From Calditrichota bacterium (GTDB taxonomy: Bacteria; Calditrichota; Calditrichia; RBG-13-44-9): a stretch of 12,299 nucleotides of DNA. The stretch spans positions 1-12,299 of the forward strand of contig JAJRXE010000085.1 of the NCBI GenBank assembly GCA_024276455.1. The letters are read 5' to 3'. The notes under the pieces are model-generated. The model was not told where the DNA came from. It was given only the letters and a program-made list of their open reading frames with translations, and ran no database searches. Made by a program: the position numbers and the translations under genes. Below, in pieces: positions 5,605 to 12,299 of this stretch (position 1 is the stretch's first letter; every line of letters begins with the position of its first letter).

Positions 5605-8600
5605 TCATTTACCGCCGCTGTCCGGGTTTTCCGGCAGGAAAATCCGGAAGATGGTTCCCCGCCCCGGTTCGCTTTCCACCTCAATATTTCCCCGGTGGGC
5701 TTTCACAATGTTGTAGCTGATGCTGAGTCCCAGCCCGGTGCCTTTGCCCACCGGTTTGGTGGTGTAAAAAGGGTCGAAGATTTTGTCGAGCTTTTCGCGA
5801 GGAATCCCCTCCCCGTCGTCGCGAATGGTGATTTCCACTCCCCGGTCCTTCCGGCGGGTGGCGATCCAGATGTTCCCCTTGCCGTGAATGGCCTGAACGG
5901 CGTTCAGTAAAATGTTCATGAACACCTGGTTGATTTGTCCGGGATTACACACCACCGGCGGAATTTCGCCGTAATCTTTGTACACCGTGATCCGTCCCTT
6001 GATTTCGTTGTTCAGCATGCGCAGGGTGGAATCCAGTCCGTCGTGCAGATTCACCTCCTTGCGTTCCGCCTCATCCACCCGGGAGAAGTTGCGCAGGGTC
6101 TGGACAATTTCCTTCACCCGCAGGCTGCCCTGAATGCTCTCGGCAATCAGGCTGTCCAGGTCCTGCAGAAAAAAGGCCAGGTCTTCTTCCTGTTTTAGTT
6201 TTTCGATGTTCGCGCGGAGATTTTGCAGGGTGGCGTCCAGGGGAGACTCTTCGGTGAGCGGTTGCAGCACGTTTTGAATGGTTTTCAGGTAATTTTCCAG
6301 CTCGCGCAAATTGGCGTAAATATAGCTGATCGGATTGTTCAATTCGTGGGCAATGCCGGCCATGAGCTGCCCCAGACTGGCCATTTTCTCACTTTGAATC
6401 AGCTGGGACTGGGCGTTTTTCAGGTCGCGGTAAAGTTGTTCCAGCCGCCGATTCTTCTCTTCCAGTTCCCGGTAAGCTTTCTCCAGCTCCTGCAGGTATT
6501 TTTCGCGCGTTTCCGCCTCGGTGAGCCGCTTAATCAGTTCCTGACTTTCCTTGATGTAGAGGTTGTTTTCGATGGCAATGGCGGCCTGGGTGGCCAGGGT
6601 CTGGAAGATGGACAGATCGGCGAGGCGAAATTTTTTCTGGGGAGGAATCGGTCCCACGACTAACAAACCGTAGTGTTTCTGACCCCGCCGAATGGGAAAA
6701 AGATGCCCGTCGGAAATACCCAGCTCCCTCCGGATTCTCTCACGCTCCAGGTTTCCCTCGGCGGTTTCCGAAAACGGAGCGAGCCTGTCCAGCGCCGGTT
6801 CCTCCTTCGGAAGGGGCTTGCCAGGGAAATTTCCCCGCGAGGCGATCAATTGAAACACCTTGTCTTCCCGCAGGTAAATGGCGCAAAAAGCCGGTTCCAC
6901 CGCCTGGTAAATCATTTCCACCAGCTTATCTGCCAATTCCCGGTTGTTTTTAATAAAAATGAGTTCCCGGGAAAAATTCTCCAGCAATTGCCGAATGTGG
7001 AGACGGCCTTGCTCGATTTTACGAATTTTCTCCTGAAAGGCCACCACAATGGAAATGCTGCCCAGCAGAATCGCAATCTGAAAGAGCAAGCGGGAGGTCA
7101 TGGAGAATGTTTCGAAGGTGAAAAAAATCAGGTAAAAGAGCAAAAGTACCACGGTGAGGAAAAGGGCCAGGGTGCGCGATGACCAGCGGTAGCGGTCGGT
7201 GGCCAGCAGGGCAAAACCCAGCAGGAAGAGCAGCAGCAACAGGGTGAGAACCAGATTGGGGAGGAAGTTAGGGTGGTGCAGCAACCGCCACAGGAAACCG
7301 GAACTGCGATGGAACGCCCGTGCCAGACCGCTGCTTTCGCTGAGGAAATAAACGTGTCCGGGTTGCAGGTTCTCCAGAATTTGCTCCCTGCCGCCGGGGA
7401 AAACCACCCGTACGGAGTAACGCTGCCGCACGTCCACCCCGAAATGGGCAACCGGTTCACTCTGCGAAAGGTAACCCGCCGGACCGATGATCTCCCGATA
7501 ACCGGCCAGCGGGGCGTCGGGCGAAAACTTTTCCGCGGCGTAGAGCCAAACCTTCGTACCGATGGCCGAGCGGTTGGAGGTGACTCCCTCGAACTGCAGG
7601 CGCAGGAAATTTTTGTTGTCAGTGGGGTTCAGGTAAAGGACGCTGTTGGTGTCTTTATTGGCCACAAAAAGGTCCAGGTCGCCGTCCAGGTCCACGTCCG
7701 CCACCGCCGCGCCGGTGCTGTAGTATTCTTTAACTCCCCTGGGTGGGAGGCTTTCGCGGTAAGCAAGCCGGAAGCGCCCCCGGCCCACATTCAGGAAAAA
7801 CAGGTTGGGACCGATGGTGTTCACCCAGATGTCCTGCCAGCCGTCGTTGTTCAGATCGGCAATAATGCTGCCGTAAGCCGGAAAGGGAATGTCCAGTCCG
7901 GAAGCCTCGGTGACGTCGGTAAAATACCAGAGACTGTCTCCTGGCATCCAATCGTTGCGGTAGAGGCGGCTGCGTCCCTGCCGGTCGGTTACCAGGATGT
8001 CCAGATCGCCGTCGTTGTCCACATCTCCAAACGAGACGCCGTTGCTGTTCAAGCTTTTGGTTAAATGCAGGAGGGGCAACTTCTGGAGCTCGAAATAGCC
8101 CCGGCCGCTGTTGCGGAAAAGCAGGTCGGGACCGAACCAGTTGCAAACGTAGAGGTCCGGGTAACTGTCCTGGTCCAGGTCGGCGAAGGCGGCGCCCTGA
8201 CTCACCCCGGCATCGTTCACCTTCCAGCGCACGCTCCGATCATTAAAATTTCCCAGCCCATCGCCTAAAAACAGGCGATTCTGGTGATGTTCATCGGTGA
8301 AGAAAAGGTCCAGGTTACCGTCCCGATCTACATCCGCTAAAAAAGCGCCGTTGGCGTCCAGAGGTCCCACAATGTTTAAGCGCGAGGTAATGTCCCGAAA
8401 ATGGAGGTTCGGGGTTTGCAAAAAAACTCGGGTACTCACCCCCCACCCGGCAATAATGACGTCCGGGCGTCCGTCGTTGTTCAAGTCTCCGGCGGCGGTG
8501 CCCAGCTCCAGATTCACCTGTTTGCGGGGCATCAGGTTACCGCCCAGCCCGGACTGAATGGTGAAATCCGCAAAACGCTTCCGTGCCCCCTGATTAATAA

Positions 8601-8847
8601 ACAGGCGATTCAGATTGCGGAAGCGAACCACGTAGAGGTCGGGAAGTCGATCGTTGTTCAAATCCTGAAACACCACTCCGTAGCTGTCTTCGAACTCCGG
8701 TAGTAAGTCGGAAGGCTGATTCTCCAGAAACATTTTCCGGGCAAAGTCATCCGCAGTGCTCTGGGCGAAGGCGGCCTGCCCCGGCAACAGGAGCAGTAGC
8801 AACGCCCCGACCAGACACCTCCAATATTCCTTCCGCCATTTTCTCAT
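5605..8847 (-). CDS. Membrane sensor histidine kinase with exported seven-bladed VCBS propeller and ASPIC/UnbV domain
   Basis: Numbered from the ATG at 8847 (1080 aa). A signal peptide (basic start, leucine-rich core, AFA at about 26-28) is followed by seven VCBS/FG-GAP repeats, each with a Ca-loop-like DxxxDxxxD(L/I/V) motif: 62-71, 121-130, 172-181, 223-232, 275-284, 331-340, 384-393. An ASPIC/UnbV module follows (SNRSAIGTKVW 424 to about 498), then three membrane helices (about 530-550, 559-579, 586-606), a GAF-like domain (about 618-768), a coiled coil (about 771-821), a HisKA helix with phospho-acceptor H834 in AHELNNP, and HATPase_c (N978 and N982; DDGEGIP 1010-1016; GKGTGLGL 1034-1041). 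The odd helix count places the kinase in the cytoplasm. It probably senses an extracytoplasmic ligand and phosphorylates the adjacent sigma-54 regulator. The alternative TTG start at 8898 would put 17 residues before the signal peptide; neither start has a clear ribosome site. Confidence 0.93.
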   Translation of the reverse strand: MRKWRKEYWRCLVGALLLLLLPGQAAFAQSTADDFARKMFLENQPSDLLPEFEDSYGVVFQDLNNDRLPDLYVVRFRNLNRLFINQGARKRFADFTIQSGLGGNLMPRKQVNLELGTAAGDLNNDGRPDVIIAGWGVSTRVFLQTPNLHFRDITSRLNIVGPLDANGAFLADVDRDGNLDLFFTDEHHQNRLFLGDGLGNFNDRSVRWKVNDAGVSQGAAFADLDQDSYPDLYVCNWFGPDLLFRNSGRGYFELQKLPLLHLTKSLNSNGVSFGDVDNDGDLDILVTDRQGRSRLYRNDWMPGDSLWYFTDVTEASGLDIPFPAYGSIIADLNNDGWQDIWVNTIGPNLFFLNVGRGRFRLAYRESLPPRGVKEYYSTGAAVADVDLDGDLDLFVANKDTNSVLYLNPTDNKNFLRLQFEGVTSNRSAIGTKVWLYAAEKFSPDAPLAGYREIIGPAGYLSQSEPVAHFGVDVRQRYSVRVVFPGGREQILENLQPGHVYFLSESSGLARAFHRSSGFLWRLLHHPNFLPNLVLTLLLLLFLLGFALLATDRYRWSSRTLALFLTVVLLLFYLIFFTFETFSMTSRLLFQIAILLGSISIVVAFQEKIRKIEQGRLHIRQLLENFSRELIFIKNNRELADKLVEMIYQAVEPAFCAIYLREDKVFQLIASRGNFPGKPLPKEEPALDRLAPFSETAEGNLERERIRRELGISDGHLFPIRRGQKHYGLLVVGPIPPQKKFRLADLSIFQTLATQAAIAIENNLYIKESQELIKRLTEAETREKYLQELEKAYRELEEKNRRLEQLYRDLKNAQSQLIQSEKMASLGQLMAGIAHELNNPISYIYANLRELENYLKTIQNVLQPLTEESPLDATLQNLRANIEKLKQEEDLAFFLQDLDSLIAESIQGSLRVKEIVQTLRNFSRVDEAERKEVNLHDGLDSTLRMLNNEIKGRITVYKDYGEIPPVVCNPGQINQVFMNILLNAVQAIHGKGNIWIATRRKDRGVEITIRDDGEGIPREKLDKIFDPFYTTKPVGKGTGLGLSISYNIVKAHRGNIEVESEPGRGTIFRIFLPENPDSGGK

Positions 8848-9164
8848 TCTATTTGCTTGTTTTTTTTGAAAATTAGATTGTTGGATTCCCGTTTGCAAGG
8901 GGATTTTTGGGTCACGGCCAATTTCAGATCGGCATGGTGGGTTTTGGCGTTCAGGCTGGCGCTCTCCAGAGGGTCCGCCGTACGGAACAGGGAGCCGAGT
9001 TTAACGGCCTGCCGACCACTTGCCGCCGATTCCTTCTCTTAACCGCTGAACCGGCGGTTCTTGCTTGGGGTGAAGAAAGCGGTGACAAGACGGAGATTGG
9101 AAAAAGGTTGGGGGCGGATACGCTCGCAGCCGGTTCGCCGCACCGCGCGGGAAAAAGTGTCCCA
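8848..9164. other. 317-bp gap between helicase and kinase, repeat-like, no convincing gene
   Basis: I find no supported gene here. On the minus strand the stretch about 8890-9000, read in the kinase frame, gives YGGPSGERQPERQNPP then EIGRDPKIPL, wording I recall from spurious ORFs of dispersed repeats. The plus strand holds CCGTACGGAA (8978-8987), also present in the centre of the inverted repeat at 988-997. A hairpin AACCGC/GCGGTT (9041-9046 with 9054-9059, loop of seven) has no T-run and is not a clear terminator. Several frames stay open by chance. The kinase promoter should be here, but I see no good sigma-70 or GG-N10-GC sigma-54 site. Confidence 0.5.
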
Positions 9165-12155
9165 CTAAATTGACCCGATCGGATAGAAAATCAGTTCCAG
9201 GTCTTTGGCAGAGAGTTGCTTGACGAAACCACCGTCGCTGGTAACCAGGTTCTGGAAGAGCTCTTTCTTTTTCTGCTGCAATTGAATGATTTTCTCTTCC
9301 ACCGAATTTTTCATGATGTATTTGTACACAAACACCCGGTTCTCCTGGCCGATCCGGTGGGCGCGGTCGGTGGCCTGCTGTTCCACCGCCGGGTTCCACC
9401 AGGGATCCAGGTGAATGACGTAATCCGCGGCCGTCAAATTTAATCCCAGCCCACCGGCTTTGAGGGAGATGAGGAAGATTTTGATGTTTTCGTTTTGCTG
9501 AAAATTCTGAATCCGTTCTTCCCGCTTGCGCACCGAGCCGTCCAGGTATTCGTACTGCCATCCTTTCTGCTCCAGTAATCGACGGACCAGCTTCAGGAAG
9601 CGGACGAACTGGGAGAAAACCAGCACTTTGTGCCCTTCCTGAACAATCGACTCCAGCATTTCGTCCAACAGTTGCACTTTACCAGATTCAGCCAGGTCAA
9701 TGCTTTCGTCCAGAATGGCCGGATGGCAGGCTACCTGACGGAGGTAAGTCAGGGCTTCCAGAATTTTTAGGCGACTTTTTGCCAATCCCTTTTCTTCAAT
9801 TTCCTGGAATATCTGGTCCCGGTAGCGTTCCAGCCCCTGTTGGTAGATTTCCCGCTGCCGGGGGGTCATTTCCACCAGTTGCAGAATTTCCGTCCGGGCC
9901 GGTAGTTCTTTCACCACCTCCTCTTTGGTTCGCCGCAAAATGAAGGGCTTTACGATGCGACGCAGCAATTGCTGGCTTTCTTCCTGGTCTCCATTTTTGT
10001 TCAAAAACCGGCTTTCGAATTGGCGAAGGGTACCCAGCATTCCGGGGTTCAGAAAATTCATTTGCGACCAGAGGTCGATCACGGAGTTTTCCACCGGAGT
10101 GCCGGTTAAGCACAGGCGATGCTCCGCCACCAGCGACGTCACGGCCTGGTAGGTTTTCGTCGCCGGATTTTTAATCTTTTGCGATTCGTCCAGAATCAGG
10201 TATTTCCACTCCAGCTGCTGCAAATCCTCCAGATCCTGTAACAGGATGCCGTAGCTCATTAACACCACGTCGTGTTCGGGGATTTTCTTCAACAACTGCT
10301 CCCGTTCCTGGCGCTGACCACGGTATTTCATGACCTTCAGCTTCGGAGCAAACCGTTTGATTTCGTTCTCCCAGTTAAAAATCACCGTCACGGGAACCAC
10401 AATGAGAGCCGGATGGTTCAGCTCGCCTTCCACCCGCATCTTTTCCAGCAGGGCAATCACCTGCACGGTCTTCCCCAGACCCATGTCGTCCGCCAATATG
10501 CCGCCCAGATGCACATTGTTCAGAAAGGAGAGCCAATCCACCCCGGTTTGCTGGTAATCGCGCAGGGAACCCAGAAAGCTTTTGGGGATGTTGACATGCT
10601 CGATTTGCTGCAGGCGACGGTATTTCTCGGCCCACTCGCGATACCCCTCGTCCAGCTCTTTAATATCGGCCAGTTGAACGATTTCTTCCACCAGAGGCAG
10701 AGCCGCCAGGCGGTACTGCTGGCTGCCTTTGAAACGCACGTTGTCGGAAAGGGCGAAAAAGCGCTTGAAACGCTCCAGCACCGCTTCGTCCAGGTAAATG
10801 TTCGAACCGTCGGCCAGTTTAATGTACTGTTTGTTCTTCTGTAGTTGCTCTTTGAAATCCGGTATGGTGATCGCCTGTCCGTCCAGTTCGATTTGAAAAT
10901 CCAGGTCTAACCAGTCGATTCCGGTGCGCACCTTCACGTGGATTTGCGGTTTGGTTCGGTGGAGACGGTAGCGGTGCAGGCGTTCCTCGCCGAAAATTTC
11001 GATTCCCTTTTGCGCCAGCTCCGGTACCTTCAGGCGGAGCCAGTCCAGCACTTTGTATTGGGGATCGAGTTGCCAGCGGTATTGCAGGTAAAAAAGCCCG
11101 TTTTCCTGCAGAAGGCGGCGGATTTCCTTTTCTTTCTCTTGATCCCGCTTAACCACGTAGAGGTAGTGTCCCCGGGTGGCCAGAGATTTTTCGACCGGCG
11201 GATGAGCCGGAAATTCGGCGTTTTCGTACACAAACTTCACGTCGATGTTTAAATGTCCAGCTCGTTCCGAGAGGTAAACCCGGGTGGAAGTCAGGGGAAG
11301 TTCGTAAAATTTCAGATGATCTTCCAGACTTTTCCAGTCCAGAGCGGGCAAAATTTTGGGAACGAAAGAGTTAATGAATTCTTTCAGCTCCTCCAGAGGG
11401 ATTTCAATTTTCTGTTGCAAACGGAAAAAATTTAGCCAGAAAAAGGGCGGCAAATTAGACTGAGTTCGGTAGATTTTCGACTGGTAGTAAATGTAAATGG
11501 GGTTGGCACTCAAAATGTGTACCTGATCGTTCAGCAGCACCGATTCATCCTGAAACACAATAGCCGGTTGCAGGACGTAGTGCTCGTTTTCCTGGTAGAG
11601 TCCCAGCGAGAGCTGCCCGGTTTCTTCTACCACCGTAACATCTCTTACCTCTTTGTCTTCGGAATTACGGATTTTGAGACGACTTTCGCGCAGCCAGTCC
11701 AGCAAAAATCCGACCGGTTGCCCGTAATTGAACAGGCGCCGGGTTCCCAGATTACTTACCGAATAAATGTACGCCAGGACGTTGAGTTCCTCCTGGGTGA
11801 TGCTCACTTTCTGGGAATCCAGAGTTTGCAAAGTGAGCTTGATTTCCTTTCCGGGTTGCCCGTCCAGGCGGGTGTAATCGGCGTAAGGTAATATTTCCCA
11901 ATTACTGGGTCGCAGTTCAATAACAAAATAAGGCTGGTACACCCCCTTGCTCAGCTCAAAAGACTGAGGCTGAGGAATTTTCTCCAGTAAAGCAGCTAAT
12001 TGTTCAACTTTCGTTCGCCAGTTCATCATTCCAGAAAACCCTGTCCAATCAATTTTACCAAAAGAGCGCCCATTAGTATCCCGAAACGAAATATTAATGA
12101 GCCGCCGTCCTTTGCCGTTAAAATAAAAGGTACTTTTGAGATCTTCCTGATCCAC
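9165..12155 (-). CDS. SNF2-family DNA translocase/helicase, N-terminus uncertain
   Basis: Read from the GTG at 12155 this is 996 aa. The C-terminal half is a complete SNF2 ATPase: LRDYQQTGVDWL (531-542), Walker A DDMGLGKT (556-563), DESQ (656-659), TGTPVEN (684-690), then helicase lobe 2 with VFSQF (846-850), SLKAGGLGLNLTAADYVI (897-914), LDPWWNP (916-922) and QATDRAHRIGQ (927-937, arginine fingers R931 and R934). Such enzymes use ATP to translocate on double-stranded DNA and remodel bound proteins. The N-terminal ~500 residues resemble the poorly characterised bacterial SNF2-associated region. No cysteine occurs before residue 682, so no SWIM zinc finger lies in this part. The GTG is the first usable in-frame start after an upstream TGA, but coding-like sequence continues beyond it, so the true N-terminus may be longer. 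Neighbours give no clue to a specific defence or repair system. Confidence 0.9.
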   Translation of the reverse strand: MDQEDLKSTFYFNGKGRRLINISFRDTNGRSFGKIDWTGFSGMMNWRTKVEQLAALLEKIPQPQSFELSKGVYQPYFVIELRPSNWEILPYADYTRLDGQPGKEIKLTLQTLDSQKVSITQEELNVLAYIYSVSNLGTRRLFNYGQPVGFLLDWLRESRLKIRNSEDKEVRDVTVVEETGQLSLGLYQENEHYVLQPAIVFQDESVLLNDQVHILSANPIYIYYQSKIYRTQSNLPPFFWLNFFRLQQKIEIPLEELKEFINSFVPKILPALDWKSLEDHLKFYELPLTSTRVYLSERAGHLNIDVKFVYENAEFPAHPPVEKSLATRGHYLYVVKRDQEKEKEIRRLLQENGLFYLQYRWQLDPQYKVLDWLRLKVPELAQKGIEIFGEERLHRYRLHRTKPQIHVKVRTGIDWLDLDFQIELDGQAITIPDFKEQLQKNKQYIKLADGSNIYLDEAVLERFKRFFALSDNVRFKGSQQYRLAALPLVEEIVQLADIKELDEGYREWAEKYRRLQQIEHVNIPKSFLGSLRDYQQTGVDWLSFLNNVHLGGILADDMGLGKTVQVIALLEKMRVEGELNHPALIVVPVTVIFNWENEIKRFAPKLKVMKYRGQRQEREQLLKKIPEHDVVLMSYGILLQDLEDLQQLEWKYLILDESQKIKNPATKTYQAVTSLVAEHRLCLTGTPVENSVIDLWSQMNFLNPGMLGTLRQFESRFLNKNGDQEESQQLLRRIVKPFILRRTKEEVVKELPARTEILQLVEMTPRQREIYQQGLERYRDQIFQEIEEKGLAKSRLKILEALTYLRQVACHPAILDESIDLAESGKVQLLDEMLESIVQEGHKVLVFSQFVRFLKLVRRLLEQKGWQYEYLDGSVRKREERIQNFQQNENIKIFLISLKAGGLGLNLTAADYVIHLDPWWNPAVEQQATDRAHRIGQENRVFVYKYIMKNSVEEKIIQLQQKKKELFQNLVTSDGGFVKQLSAKDLELIFYPIGSI

Positions 12156-12299
12156 TAAATGTATGGTTCCTGCCGGGAAATTGTTTCCATTATCGGTTTT
12201 GATTTTGAAAACATAATCCGGAAAAATTTTCTCTTCTCAGGTGGTATGCTTCAGGGTTTCGATTTTGCCCTGAAGCAATCGCTGATAATACAAATGCCG
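12156..12299 (-). other. In-frame upstream extension of the SNF2 gene interrupted by TGA
   Basis: The helicase frame continues upstream for 48 codons to the window edge. Twenty codons (beginning RHLYYQRLLQGK) precede a TGA at 12239-12237. The 27 codons between that TGA and the GTG read EEKIFPDYVFKIKTDN then NGNN-like, beta-strand-like text, with no ATG, GTG or TTG. Both halves have coding-like composition. Explanations: a nonsense mutation or base-call error in a longer helicase gene; or an upstream gene that happens to end in the same frame, with the helicase starting at the GTG. The GTG has only a poorly spaced AGGA upstream. Confidence 0.5.
12247..12277. repeat. Perfect 10-bp inverted repeat near the window end
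   Basis: TGCTTCAGGG (12247-12256) and CCCTGAAGCA (12268-12277) are exact reverse complements around an 11-base loop. Neither strand has a T-run after the stem, so it is not a standard terminator. It lies eight bases upstream (minus strand) of the in-frame TGA that interrupts the helicase frame. Confidence 0.6.

Noticed and set aside
8846..9040. Minus-strand frame of about 64 codons ending in TGA that overlaps the kinase ATG (ATGA)
   Set aside because: The overlap looks like translational coupling, but the frame has no ATG and no ribosome site, and its text lies in the suspected repeat.
8907..9173. Plus-strand 88-codon frame in the gap
   Set aside because: GTG start without a ribosome site, no recognisable domain, and it overlaps repeat-like text and the helicase stop.
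9207..9224. Sigma-54 -24/-12 look-alike TGGCAGAGAGTTGC
   Set aside because: The GG-to-GC spacing is nine instead of ten, and it lies inside the helicase coding sequence with no gene downstream on that strand.
9001..9561. Minus-strand 186-codon frame over the helicase 3' end and the gap
   Set aside because: Most of it lies in another frame of the conserved SNF2 motifs; the tail in the gap has no start codon or ribosome site of its own.
9165..12155. SNF2 helicase as part of a DISARM-like or other defence system
   Set aside because: No methyltransferase, DUF1998, PLD or nuclease gene is present in the window; the neighbours are a two-component system, so defence is unsupported.
12237..12239. 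Selenocysteine recoding at the in-frame TGA
   Set aside because: SNF2 enzymes need no selenocysteine, and no SECIS-like hairpin is seen just downstream of the TGA; the nearby hairpin is upstream.

Overview
The window (12,299 bp, roughly mid-50s % GC by eye) is bacterial chromosome with dense, mostly ordinary coding. The gene set suggests an anaerobic or micro-oxic bacterium with ferredoxin/NAD(P)H-based energy metabolism: a complex I/energy-converting-hydrogenase-like large subunit, an iron-sulfur/flavin NAD(P)H:ferredoxin-type oxidoreductase, and oxygen/iron-handling ferritin-like proteins. VCBS/FG-GAP plus ASPIC/UnbV modules and sigma-54 regulators are common in FCB-group and related lineages (Calditrichota/KSB1-like), but I cannot place the organism from the sequence alone.

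Layout. (1) 1-2899, plus strand: the 3' part of a NuoD/MbxL-like subunit (cut by the window edge), then a 193-bp gap holding a long imperfect inverted repeat, then a fused NuoI-like ferredoxin + GltD/NfnB-like flavoprotein. Together these look like the distal end of a membrane-bound ferredoxin-linked complex operon. (2) 2900-4043, plus strand: a leader with a Fur-like box, then two tandem 157-aa ferritin-like paralogues that align without gaps; the second has lost predicted diiron ligands. (3) 4056-8847, minus strand, convergent with the ferritins: a large sensor histidine kinase whose exported half is a predicted seven-bladed VCBS propeller plus ASPIC/UnbV domain, followed in the transcription direction by an NtrC-type sigma-54 response regulator. 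A hairpin terminator lies directly after the kinase stop codon, between kinase and regulator. (4) 8848-9164: a 317-bp gap with no convincing gene but with repeat-like text. (5) 9165-12299, minus strand: a SNF2-family helicase whose reading frame continues upstream of its first usable start codon, through coding-like sequence and an in-frame TGA, to the window edge.

The main points of interest are the modified hydrogenase cysteine motifs (CRIC near the start, CPPE at the end) beside the fused flavoprotein; the propeller-sensor kinase/sigma-54 pair; the asymmetric ferritin pair; the in-frame TGA before the helicase; and three intergenic regions that each carry phrases resembling dispersed repeats. 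I saw no tRNA, rRNA, CRISPR array or transposase. I did not find a clearly undescribed multi-gene system; the propeller sensor and the modified large subunit are the best candidates for novelty.
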